Positions 16,767 through 24,526 of a stretch of 47,389 nucleotides of DNA are shown here, piece by piece. How positions within the stretch are numbered: the first letter of the stretch is position 1; each line of letters opens with the position of its first letter. The DNA is taken from NCBI GenBank assembly GCA_024276465.1, contig JAJRXD010000013.1:1-47389 (forward strand), written 5' to 3'. This stretch comes from Deltaproteobacteria bacterium. Its GTDB lineage: Bacteria; Desulfobacterota; WTBG01; CAIYCZ01; CAIRTM01. The notes beneath the pieces were generated by a model. The model did not search any database and had not been told where the DNA came from. It saw only the letters and a program-made list of their open reading frames with translations. The position numbers were made by a program, and so were the translations under genes.

Positions 16767-18027
16767 ACCGCTTATCCCTATTTTAGGACTGCCGCTGATC
16801 GAGCGGGTCATCCACTGCGCCCGAGCAGGCGGTGTTGATGAGTTTATTGTGGTTACAGGGTACAAGGGGCAGCAGGTTTGCACTTTTCTGGACCAATTAT
16901 CAAAACGCCTGCAGATCCCCATTACCACGATTGCCAACGAGGGCTGGGAAAAAGAAAACGGCTTGTCAGTGCTCAAGGCCAGGGAATGCCTGCGGGAGCC
17001 TTTTCTGCTGCTGATGTCCGATCATCTGTTTGATCCGGCCATTGCACGAAAAATAATGAAACTTCCTATAGATGACGGGGAGGTTATTTTGGCCGTTGAC
17101 CTGGATATCCGCAACCCGCTCGTTGACCTGCAGGATGTCACCCGGGTCAAGACGGAAGGTGGGAAGCTGAGCAGCATCGGCAAGGATTTGTCGGATTACA
17201 ACGGGTTTGATACCGGTATTTTTTTATGCACGCCCACTGTTTTTGAGGCTCTGGAGCGCTGTGCAAGTGAGCATGGCGATACCACCCTGTCAGGGGCCAT
17301 GCGTATCCTGGCTGCGGAGAGCCAGGCCAAAACAAGCGATATTGGTGCTGACTTCTGGATTGATGTAGATGACCCGGCGGCCTACCGGCGGGCGGAAAAA
17401 GCCCTGCTGACCAGGATGCGAAACAAAATCAACGACGGCCCGGTATCGCGTCTATTAAACCGGCCTTTATCCAAAAAGCTTACCCGCCGGTTGGTAAACT
17501 CCCGCATAACCCCCAATCAGATATCGCTTTTTTCATTTCTGGTTTCCGTGCTGGCTGCGTGGCTGTTCGCTCTGGGGGGCTATCTCTGTCTTGTCATGGG
17601 CGGTCTCCTGGCCCAGTTCGCCTCGGTCGTAGACGGTTGTGACGGCGAAGTGGCACGGCTCACGTTTCAGAGCAGCGATTACGGTGGATGGCTTGATGCC
17701 GTATTGGACCGTTATGCTGACGCCTTCCTGCTTTTTGGGCTCACCTGGCACGCTTGTGCAGGCAATGCCGACAGCCCTGTTCTTTTTACCGGGTTTTTGG
17801 CGATTATCGGTTCATTTATGTTGAGCTATACAGCTGACAAACATGACAGCCTAATGCACGGCCGTATCAGCCGTGGCTGGGGATTGCGTATGGGTCGTGA
17901 TGTCAGAGTTTTTTTGATATTTCTGGGTGCCCTGTTCAATCAGGTTTACCTGACGCTTGTGGTGATTGCTTTCGTGATGAACGCGGAAACCCTGCGCCGC
18001 CTTATTGTTTGTCGTGATAATGGATAG
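16705..18027 (+). CDS. Bifunctional CTP:inositol-1-P cytidylyltransferase / DIPP synthase
   Basis: This encodes 440 residues. Residues 1-235 are a sugar-nucleotidyltransferase domain (LIIAAGKGSRL, then CKPLIPILGLPLIERV) that would make CDP-inositol from inositol-1-P and CTP. Residues 250-440 form a membrane CDP-alcohol phosphotransferase. Its motif is complete, DGCDGEVAR-x8-GxxxDxxxD, starting at Asp 310, and there are several TM helices. This fusion is the IPCT/DIPPS enzyme of DIP-making hyperthermophiles. It joins CDP-inositol to inositol-1-P, giving phosphorylated di-myo-inositol phosphate. The N-terminal catalytic loop begins at this ATG, so the start cannot lie later despite the overlap with ino1. 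Confidence 0.88.
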   Translation: MKCLIIAAGKGSRLQARGECKPLIPILGLPLIERVIHCARAGGVDEFIVVTGYKGQQVCTFLDQLSKRLQIPITTIANEGWEKENGLSVLKARECLREPFLLLMSDHLFDPAIARKIMKLPIDDGEVILAVDLDIRNPLVDLQDVTRVKTEGGKLSSIGKDLSDYNGFDTGIFLCTPTVFEALERCASEHGDTTLSGAMRILAAESQAKTSDIGADFWIDVDDPAAYRRAEKALLTRMRNKINDGPVSRLLNRPLSKKLTRRLVNSRITPNQISLFSFLVSVLAAWLFALGGYLCLVMGGLLAQFASVVDGCDGEVARLTFQSSDYGGWLDAVLDRYADAFLLFGLTWHACAGNADSPVLFTGFLAIIGSFMLSYTADKHDSLMHGRISRGWGLRMGRDVRVFLIFLGALFNQVYLTLVVIAFVMNAETLRRLIVCRDNG

Positions 18028-18592
18028 CATTTCGCACGCAAAACAAAAAATCAGAGAGATCATTGCGGGCTCCCATGTGCCGGAAGACCCCCACCATGCG
18101 GAAAACACCCTCTGTTGGCTATTAAAACTTGACCCCCTGGCTGATCAGTCACTTCAGATTGCCGCGCTTGCCCATGATATTGACCGGGCTGTTGAAGCAC
18201 ACAAGGTCCAGCGCGTGGATTTTAGTGATTACGATACTTTCAAATCCGCTCATGCCAAAAACAGTGCAATAAATTTACGAAAAATATTAAATGAATGTGG
18301 TGTTGAACGGGATGTTGTTGATGAAGCCTGCCGTTTGGTTGTGCATCATGAAACCGGGGGCGATTCCCGGTCCGATCTGCTCAAGGATGCCGACGGCATT
18401 TCCTTTTTTGAAGTCAATCTGCCCCTGTACTACCATCGTGAAGGTCCAGCTGAAACCAGACGGCGTTGTGTCTGGGGCTATCAGCGGCTTTCCTCCCGGA
18501 TGAAAAAAGTCGCTCAAAACATGACCTATGAATCTGAAGAACTAACACTTTTGTTCAAGGAGGCAATTATGGAAGCCTGCCACAAAGATTAG
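18005..18592 (+). CDS. HD-superfamily protein, candidate DIPP phosphatase
   Basis: This encodes 195 residues. Metal-ligand motifs of an HD phosphohydrolase can be seen: DPHH (25-26), AHDID with the HD doublet (52-53), VVHHETGGD around 115-122, and LLKDADGISF around 130. It overlaps the DIPP synthase gene by 23 bp, so translation is coupled. In the DIP pathway the product of the previous enzyme still carries a phosphate that must be removed. An HD phosphatase in this position is a plausible catalyst of that step. The family function is otherwise not known to me. A nucleotide or regulatory phosphohydrolase role is also possible. Confidence 0.72.
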   Translation: MFVVIMDSISHAKQKIREIIAGSHVPEDPHHAENTLCWLLKLDPLADQSLQIAALAHDIDRAVEAHKVQRVDFSDYDTFKSAHAKNSAINLRKILNECGVERDVVDEACRLVVHHETGGDSRSDLLKDADGISFFEVNLPLYYHREGPAETRRRCVWGYQRLSSRMKKVAQNMTYESEELTLLFKEAIMEACHKD

Positions 18593-18674
18593 ATACTTTG
18601 CAATCATATTGAATTGATGATCCAAAATCGATCTGTAATACCATTGGTAAGTTCATCCTGAATCATTAGAATCG

Positions 18675-18699
18675 TTTCCCGGTAAGGCTTACCGGGAAA
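18675..18699 (+). terminator. Hairpin terminator after inositol operon
   Basis: Perfect 10-bp arms TTTCCCGGTA (18675-18684) and TACCGGGAAA (18690-18699) with a 5-nt loop, followed by ATTATTTAT. It lies 83 bp after the HD gene. The T-run is imperfect. Confidence 0.55.
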
Positions 18700-18858
18700 A
18701 TTATTTATGATCTGAAAAACTATTCCTAAGAAAGAGAGTTCACTTTCAACCTGTCTGTTGTTAAAGTTGTATTTGCAAACGTTGAATCTTTTGCAAAAAT
18801 TTAGAAATTGACAGCTAAACTACTATTCCGTTCTGTAATTTTTATTGCATACGAACCT

Positions 18859-18875
18859 GTCATTGCGAGGAGCCC
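18859..18875. repeat. Half copy of the GTCATTGCGAG repeat
   Basis: The sequence matches the left end of the 103-bp element at 14384. No matching right end was seen before the IS transposase. The surrounding stretch 18700-18990 holds no gene. A short hairpin AGACT-ttttttc-AGTCT follows at about 18886. Confidence 0.5.
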
Positions 18876-18990
18876 CGATAAATCAGACTTTTTTTCAGTC
18901 TAATTTATTTGACAAAAACATTTTTCGTATTCATTTAAACTGAAAATCCAATTTAAAATCATACAGCCATGGAATATTTGGGTGTATGCC

Positions 18991-20091
18991 CTACGCTGCC
19001 AATTTGCCAGGCAAATTTTCATAAAGAGATTTCATCAACTCAGGGTTAGGAGCATTATAATACGTAACAACAATCGTGTCATGTTTTACTCGAATGTCAC
19101 CCTCCATGCCCCAGAAAAAACTTTTGGCCAGATGTTGCGCATCCCAGTTGGCAACAGGACCACCGATGCGTTGACGCATCATAAAACAAGCTGCCTGAGC
19201 CAGCAGGGCCATGCTCCTTCTGCCATATTGGATGTTCAGGTTCATGGTGTGGCCGCATCTATTCCATCCAAGTGCCTGTTCATTCTTAAAAAACTCTTCA
19301 ATGTTCCAGCGCTCAGGATAGTTCAGGGATAAATCCTGCACCTCATCTCTGGCCGCAGTACATAAAAATGCCTTATAATCATACTCAGACTTCCGCTCTC
19401 CCTTGCGCTGAATAAACTGATAATAGGGATCGCTGTTACTGCCCTTAAACTGATACCGGCAACATGCCGTTGCAAAGCCAGCCCAGTGCCGTTGAAACCT
19501 ATTGTTGGATACCTGTCCAATTGACCGTTTCACTGCACTACTGTAAGGCATGGGTACCAGCATGTCAAATGGGGTGCGTGTGCTCACCCAGTCAAAAAGC
19601 TCGGCTGTGTAGTGCTCAGTATCGGCCATAACAAGTGGCCGATCATCATCCTGAATTTTAAGAATATCTGTACTCAGGCTTAAAAGTTGCTGCGTTGTCT
19701 GAGTTATGGTACGTGAAGATGTCCCGGCAATAAAACACACTGGCTGCTGAGTGTCTGCGTCCAGACAGAAAAAGCTCTGGGCCATCTTCGTGGACATCGA
19801 ATCGGCACGGTGTGTTTTGCGGGGAACCATATGCCTTTTACTGTAGGAGGTGATGCGGTGCGGATCAACTGCCAGTAGTCTCCCCCTGAAATGACCATAG
19901 GTTTGCCGTATTTTGCCCAGTGCCACTTGCAGCCGCTGTGCTTCTGCCATCACTTTCCTATCAATCTTTGACAATTTGATCAGTTTATCCATCCTACCAA
20001 GGGTTTCTCGAAATATTTTATAATCTACATTGCCCGTGACATTTGGTAATGCTTGACGAAACTCATCCTGAAATGCTACTATTTCTCCCAT
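18991..20091 (-). CDS. DDE transposase of an insertion sequence
   Basis: This encodes 366 residues and appears full length. The RNase-H-fold acidic residues can be proposed in LLAVDPHR (first D), LVMADTEHY (second D) and WNIEEFFKNEQ (E), the last resembling the YREK-like region of IS4-related transposases. TCTCCCAT marks the start codon side, and an AGGAG precedes the ATG. Outer terminal inverted repeats and target duplications were not identified with confidence. A 17-bp inverted repeat covers the ribosome site. The element separates the inositol operon from pgi. Confidence 0.85.
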   Translation of the reverse strand: MGEIVAFQDEFRQALPNVTGNVDYKIFRETLGRMDKLIKLSKIDRKVMAEAQRLQVALGKIRQTYGHFRGRLLAVDPHRITSYSKRHMVPRKTHRADSMSTKMAQSFFCLDADTQQPVCFIAGTSSRTITQTTQQLLSLSTDILKIQDDDRPLVMADTEHYTAELFDWVSTRTPFDMLVPMPYSSAVKRSIGQVSNNRFQRHWAGFATACCRYQFKGSNSDPYYQFIQRKGERKSEYDYKAFLCTAARDEVQDLSLNYPERWNIEEFFKNEQALGWNRCGHTMNLNIQYGRRSMALLAQAACFMMRQRIGGPVANWDAQHLAKSFFWGMEGDIRVKHDTIVVTYYNAPNPELMKSLYENLPGKLAA

Positions 20092-20145
20092 AAGGCATGG
20101 CTCCTATAATTGTTTTTTTGGTGAAAAGAATTATAGCATGCCTTA
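20091..20145 (-). promoter_or_regulatory. RBS-sequestering inverted repeat of the transposase
   Basis: TAAGGCATG (20091-20099) pairs with CATGCCTTA (20137-20145), and CTATAATT (20104-20111) pairs with AATTATAG (20129-20136), with a 4-nt bulge. On the minus-strand transcript the AGGAG and start region fall inside this stem. Read-through mRNA would then be poorly translated, a known safety device of IS elements. Confidence 0.55.
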
Positions 20146-20311
20146 TTTTATTTTTGTCTCAAATACTGCTGCTATATTTTGTTTTTTCGCTTGCTTTGTT
20201 CTGTATATACAGGCCCCCCGGATTCGGGACAGGCTCTATGTAAATTATCAAGGACGAACAGGAGGTGTTAAAAATGATGTCACATAACGAACCTGTTTAA
20301 AAGGAGATAAT

Positions 20312-20491
20312 ATGAAAAAACAACTTTTAGCTGCATGGGGAGCAATCTGCCCATTTTGCAATATTGCCCGTAAATACCCAGATTCTTCAATCGGGAAAAA
20401 GGTAAGCAAACACTGGAAGGAAGGTTGCCCTGTTAATGAGGCTTACAAAGAGGTCTTTAAAAAAAAGAATGATAATAACAAGACCTCATAA
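20312..20491 (+). CDS. Small 59-aa Cys-containing protein, unknown
   Basis: It begins MKKQLLAAWGAICPFCNIAR and continues KYPDSSIGKKVSKHWKEGCP, ending in a Lys/Asn-rich tail. AAGGAGATAAT directly precedes the ATG, an excellent start. CPFC plus a later Cys (EGCP) and a His could bind a metal. Codon use and the ribosome site say it is a real gene, but I do not recognise it. It stands alone between the IS transposase and a 121-bp inverted-repeat element that may serve as its terminator. Confidence 0.65.
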   Translation: MKKQLLAAWGAICPFCNIARKYPDSSIGKKVSKHWKEGCPVNEAYKEVFKKKNDNNKTS

Positions 20492-20499
20492 AAAAATAT

Positions 20500-20620
20500 A
20501 ATAGCGTTTTATCCATCATCCCTTATTGCCTTTATCAAGTTGATTTTTTAGCATTTCCTGATATCCTCTTTGTTCAGTCTTTCCTTTATCGTCTTACGGG
20601 ACGATGGATAAAACGCTATT
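20500..20620. repeat. 121-bp MITE/REP-like element with 18-bp terminal inverted repeats
   Basis: AATAGCGTTTTATCCATC (20500-20517) and its exact reverse complement (20603-20620) bound the element. Homology of the two ends continues a few bases inward. A nested hairpin CGTC-ttacgg-GACG lies at the right end. No ORF is inside. It abuts the remains of a RAYT gene, the enzyme class that mobilises palindromic REP elements. Confidence 0.8.
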
Positions 20621-20636
20621 GGTTAGAAATGATTGA

Positions 20637-21020
20637 CGCCAATCAGAGATTCAGCAGCCCCGTCGAAAAAACAGCCTGATTGCTTATGAGAGGTTGAGCG
20701 TATTAGCAGGTTTTAACAGTTATTGTGAATTTCAAGATAGTCACAGGGATTGGGTATTAGCAGCTCTGGATAAGGGAAACAATGCTCGAGAGAGTATGTA
20801 GACTCAGAGTATAGCAGTGGGGAGTAAAGAATTTGTTGAGAGAACAAAAAATGAACTTGTCATAAGTGCTCAAGGTCGAAAGGTAGTAGACAGCGGTAAT
20901 ATTTTTCAACTTCGTGATCCTGCTGTTCCGTATAACCTTGATTTTGGTACTAAAAACGATGATATTGGGGTTGAAAACGGCTATTTATGGAATGAAAATA
21001 CTGATATTTCAATATGTTAG
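20637..21020 (+). pseudogene. RAYT (REP-associated tyrosine transposase) 3' part with internal stop
   Basis: The frame reads RRKNSLIAYERLSVLAGF, then HRDWVLAALDKG, a TAG at 20799-20801, and AVGSKEFVERTKNELVISA, GRKVV and LRDPAVPYNLDF to a natural stop at 21020. The order matches the C-terminal half of Y1/HUH REP-associated transposases. The site of the TAG is expected to be Trp in relatives (RESM-W), a single-base change. The N-terminal catalytic domain is missing, and the 121-bp inverted-repeat element lies just upstream of the surviving part. Confidence 0.7.
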
Positions 21021-21071
21021 CATGGCCCGACCCCAGTTACCCAGGTATTAACCCGGAAGGAGAAAATAACC

Positions 21072-22712
21072 ATGGCTGAACTCACAGAATTGGCTGCCTG
21101 GAAGGCACTGGAAAAACATCACCAGGAGATATCAGGTGTGCATATGAGGGATCTTTTCGCAAGTGATCCCGGGCGTTTTGAGCGGTTTTCCATTCAGTTT
21201 GGGGATATTCTTTTTGATTATTCCAAAAACCGTATTACGGATAAAACCGTTTCCCTTCTGACGGATCTTGCAAAGCAGGCTGGTCTTGCTGAAAAAATCA
21301 AGTCCATGTTCAGCGGTAAGAAAATAAACACTACTGAGGACAGGGCTGTGCTTCATACTGCCCTGCGAAACCGCTCAAACAGTCCTGTCCTTGTTGAGGG
21401 TATGGATGTAATGCCTGAAATCAACGATGTTCTTGAAAAAATGAGAATATTCAGTGAGGCTATGCGCTCAGGCAAGTGGAGGGGATATACTGGCAAACCT
21501 GTTTCTGATGTGGTGAATATCGGCATCGGCGGATCAGACCTTGGCCCCAAAATGGTAACCATGGCCCTTGCCCCTTATGCTCAACCAGGCCTGCAAAGTC
21601 ATTTTGTTTCAAACGTGGACGGGACTGACATTGCAGAGACTCTTAAGCACTTAAATCCTGAAACAACCCTGTTTCTCATTGCCTCCAAAACATTTACCAC
21701 TAAGGAAACAATGACCAATGCCCTTTCTGCAAGGAAGTGGTTTTTGGCAGCAGCCAGCGATGAGGGGGCTGTGGCCAGGCATTTTGCTGCCATGTCCACA
21801 AACAGAACTGGTGTTGCAGCATTTGGAATTGATACGGATAACATGTTTGAATTCTGGGACTGGGTTGGAGGCCGCTACTCTCTGTGGTGTGCCATAGGTC
21901 TGCCCATTGCTGTTTCTGTCGGCATGGAGCATTTTGAAGAACTTTTAAGCGGTGCCCACACAGTGGACGAACATTTCAGGACAGTGCCTTTTGAAGAGAA
22001 CATCCCTGTTATTATGGGTCTTTTGGGGGTCTGGTACAATAATTTTTTTAATGCACATACTCATGCTATCCTGCCATATGACCAGTACCTGTCACGGTTT
22101 CCAGCCTATTTTCAGCAGGGGGATATGGAAAGCAACGGCAAAAGCGTAACCCTGGACGGCAGGAGGGTAAGATATGAAACAGGACCAATAATCTGGGGTG
22201 AACCCGGGACCAACGGACAGCATGCTTTTTATCAGTTAATCCACCAGGGAACCAGGCTTATCCCCTGTGATTTTCTTGCTCCAGCCATAACCCATAATCC
22301 ATTGGACGACCACCATAAAATCCTTATTTCAAACTTTTTTGCCCAGACTGAGGCGCTTATGAAGGGGAAAACCGCTGAAGAGGTTAGGGCTGAGCTTGAG
22401 GATTCGGGGCTGCATGGAAAAAATCCTGAAAAACTCGCTGCTGCCAGGACATTTGAGGGCAACAAACCAACCAATTCGTTTCTGTTTAAAAAACTTACCC
22501 CACGTACACTGGGCTCCCTCATAGCCCTCTATGAACACAAAATATTTACTCAGGGTGTAATCTGGGGCATAAACTCCTTTGATCAGATGGGGGTGGAGTT
22601 AGGCAAACAGCTGGCAAAAAAGATTGAGTATGAACTTGAAGAAAGTGAACAGGTCAATACTCACGACTGCTCAACAAATGGCCTTATTAATCTTTTCAAG
22701 GCTATCTGCTGA
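21072..22712 (+). CDS. pgi: Glucose-6-phosphate isomerase
   Basis: This encodes 546 residues, the normal length of the large bacterial type. It interconverts glucose-6-P and fructose-6-P. Family motifs are [13 protein letters not shown], the catalytic Glu in [10 protein letters not shown], the phosphate/His region [16 protein letters not shown], and HDCSTNGLI near the C-terminus. AAGGAG precedes the ATG. It stands alone, but it manages the glucose-6-P pool used by the inositol synthase encoded 5 kb upstream. The IS and relics between them suggest the neighbourhood has been rearranged. Confidence 0.97.
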   Translation: MAELTELAAWKALEKHHQEISGVHMRDLFASDPGRFERFSIQFGDILFDYSKNRITDKTVSLLTDLAKQAGLAEKIKSMFSGKKINTTEDRAVLHTALRNRSNSPVLVEGMDVMPEINDVLEKMRIFSEAMRSGKWRGYTGKPVSDVVNIGIGGSDLGPKMVTMALAPYAQPGLQSHFVSNVDGTDIAETLKHLNPETTLFLIASKTFTTKETMTNALSARKWFLAAASDEGAVARHFAAMSTNRTGVAAFGIDTDNMFEFWDWVGGRYSLWCAIGLPIAVSVGMEHFEELLSGAHTVDEHFRTVPFEENIPVIMGLLGVWYNNFFNAHTHAILPYDQYLSRFPAYFQQGDMESNGKSVTLDGRRVRYETGPIIWGEPGTNGQHAFYQLIHQGTRLIPCDFLAPAITHNPLDDHHKILISNFFAQTEALMKGKTAEEVRAELEDSGLHGKNPEKLAAARTFEGNKPTNSFLFKKLTPRTLGSLIALYEHKIFTQGVIWGINSFDQMGVELGKQLAKKIEYELEESEQVNTHDCSTNGLINLFKAIC

Positions 22713-22858
22713 CCCATCCGTAATGCTTTAAAAAATGTTTTAGACCTAAAGCAAAGGAATTTGTGCAATGACCCGTTGACTTTTTTCGTAACAGATATAT
22801 CTTTTTAAAGAATTAATAAAATCGTCAACAGTTAAAAGATTAATTGCAGGAGGCAGCA

Positions 22859-23563
22859 ATGCAGACAGTGCCGTTTCAAAACACACAAACTCAGGCTGAA
22901 GTCAATTCCTTCATCCGCAGTGTTTACAACTGGATGGCAGCAGGACTTGGGATTACAGGTTTTATTGCATATTATGTGTCAGGCAGCGAGTCTCTGCTTC
23001 AGCTTATCTTTGGGAATCAGCTTGTATTTTTCGGGCTGATAATCGGAGAATTAGGCCTTGTCTTTTATTTGAGTTCGAGGGTGCAGAAAATGGAGGCTTC
23101 AACAGCAACCGCCTTGTTTATGCTTTATGCCGCGTTAAACGGGGCAACTCTTTCAGCTGTTTTTCTTGTGTTTACAAGTGAGTCAATAACATCAACATTT
23201 TTTGTCTGCTCAGCAACATTTGTTGCGTGCAGCATTTACGGCATGACAACCAAACGTGATCTTACATCAGTTGGAGGGTTCATGGCCATGGGCCTGATCG
23301 GGATTATTATTGCTTCTGTTGTAAACATTTTTATTCGCAGTTCAGCCATGAGCATGATTATCAGCTATATAGGTGTGTTTGTTTTTGTGGGTTTAACTGC
23401 CTATGATACGCAGAAACTTAAAGCAATGGCTCTTTCAGGTTCTTATGACCATGATGCAGGTGTGGCCAGAAAAGGAGCTGTTATCGGGGCTCTGGGGCTG
23501 TATCTGGATTTTATAAACATGTTTCTGTTTCTTCTCAGAATTTTCGGATCGAGCAGAGACTGA
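22859..23563 (+). CDS. Bax inhibitor-1/YccA family membrane protein
   Basis: This encodes 234 residues from the ATG at 22859, which has GGAGG eight bases upstream. A TTG at 22844 lacks one. Seven hydrophobic segments follow, with family marks NWMAAGLGITGF, ALNGATLSAVF and the C-terminal LYLDFINMFLFLLRIFG with acidic residues (AYDTQ, YLDF). Bacterial members such as BsYetJ are pH-sensitive calcium leak channels, and YccA modulates FtsH. Which role applies here is unknown. A GC-rich hairpin follows the gene. Confidence 0.92.
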   Translation: MQTVPFQNTQTQAEVNSFIRSVYNWMAAGLGITGFIAYYVSGSESLLQLIFGNQLVFFGLIIGELGLVFYLSSRVQKMEASTATALFMLYAALNGATLSAVFLVFTSESITSTFFVCSATFVACSIYGMTTKRDLTSVGGFMAMGLIGIIIASVVNIFIRSSAMSMIISYIGVFVFVGLTAYDTQKLKAMALSGSYDHDAGVARKGAVIGALGLYLDFINMFLFLLRIFGSSRD

Positions 23564-23588
23564 GTTTTTCAGCCCTCAGGATTGTTGT

Positions 23589-23626
23589 CAGCCCCCCACC
23601 CCCTTTTTTAACAGGGGGGTGGGCTG
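23589..23626 (+). terminator. GC-rich hairpin between convergent genes
   Basis: CAGCCCCCCACCCCC pairs with GGGGGGTGGGCTG around a TTTTTTAACA loop. It sits between the Bax-inhibitor gene and the convergent small enzyme-like gene, so it can stop transcription from either side. Confidence 0.55.
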
Positions 23627-23658
23627 TCGGATGCCGTGCTTGTGGAGCGCGGAAAGCA

Positions 23659-24138
23659 TTACTTAAACCTGGTAATTTTAAAACAGCATTCGCTGTCACC
23701 TGAGGGAATATGTTTTACTCTTTCCCATCTGGCCACATTGTATTTTTCCCCCATTGTACAATCCATATCGCAAACAATTGAACAGGGGTCAGGCAGTTTA
23801 TATTTTCTGGTTGCATCAAGATGCGGGCATTTTTCCAGATGTTCATACCAGACAGGCTCACCGTTTTCTTCCTGCTTTTCTATCCATATCTTCCACCCCA
23901 TAGCCGGAAACATATCAATTTCTGCCATCATGATGTCGCCTATATCCTTGCCCTCAAACTGCTTTGTCCTTTTTTTAAAATTTTCCTCAAAAAGCTCTTC
24001 ATAAATTTTAACCCCTTTTTCTTCTCCATAAGTTGCAACAAGTGATTGATGCAGGAGCGGGAGTTTTAAAGCACATCTGTCAACAAGTATGTCCCTTTGC
24101 TTTTCCAAAGGCATTTCCTTTCCAACTAATTTATCCAT
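23659..24138 (-). CDS. ATC-hydrolase-like (L-2-amino-thiazoline-4-carboxylate hydrolase family) protein
   Basis: This encodes 159 residues. AAGGAGG sits perfectly before the ATG. The C-terminal half has the family-like layout: Cys-rich CPHLDATRKYKLPDPCSIVC, a second DMDCTMGEKYNV block, and an ending ARWERVKHIPSGDSECCFKI. The last part is reminiscent of the conserved Gly-Asp-x-x-Cys end of ATC-hydrolase/V4R-like domains. The N-terminal helices carry the polar segments. Enzymes of this group act on cyclic thiazoline amino acids, but many members have unknown activity. The assignment is tentative. Confidence 0.5.
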   Translation of the reverse strand: MDKLVGKEMPLEKQRDILVDRCALKLPLLHQSLVATYGEEKGVKIYEELFEENFKKRTKQFEGKDIGDIMMAEIDMFPAMGWKIWIEKQEENGEPVWYEHLEKCPHLDATRKYKLPDPCSIVCDMDCTMGEKYNVARWERVKHIPSGDSECCFKITRFK

Positions 24139-24254
24139 TTTTTCCTCCTTTGCATAAAAGATTTTTTACATATTTATAGAACATATTACTGATTCTGTCA
24201 AAAAATGTTTGGCAGGGGGTGAGTACTCGAATTGCGCGCGTTGATTATTTTGCC

Positions 24255-24283
24255 TTGACACACGAAGCATCTTCCTCTATACT
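24255..24283 (+). promoter_or_regulatory. Consensus sigma-70 promoter with long leader
   Basis: TTGACA (24255-24260), a 17-bp spacer and TATACT (24278-24283). The next gene starts 244 bp later. The leader 24290-24526 can form the stem ATGTGCA/TGCACAT or the competing GCACC/GGATGC hairpin around 24397-24450. A weak 62-codon ORF (GTG at 24321, no ribosome site) runs through it. It may hold a regulatory leader or a small RNA. No known riboswitch class was recognised. Confidence 0.5.
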
Positions 24284-24526
24284 TTTCGCTCCAAATTGAA
24301 CTGCTGTAGGCAGCAAGCAGGTGAAGAAAAGACAAAAACATCAAAATTCCTGCTTACGCTGGGCACGCAGACAGACGACGCGCAGGCAGGCTCACCCGGG
24401 CCGGATGTGCAAACAAACAGCACCCTTCGGATGCACATTGCAATATTGGCCTGAAGGCGGCGGTTTTAAATCCCGATTGAGATTTTATAAAAGAGACTGT
24501 TCATTCTAACCAACGGAGATCTTTCT

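Noticed and set aside
18900-20250. Terminal inverted repeats and target duplication of the IS
   Set aside because: I compared both flanks by eye and found only weak, non-convincing matches, so IS borders are not given.
24321-24509. 62-aa ORF in the MFS leader
   Set aside because: It has no ribosome site, a composition full of Arg/Gln/Cys unlike neighbours, and a position within a long leader. It is treated as non-coding.
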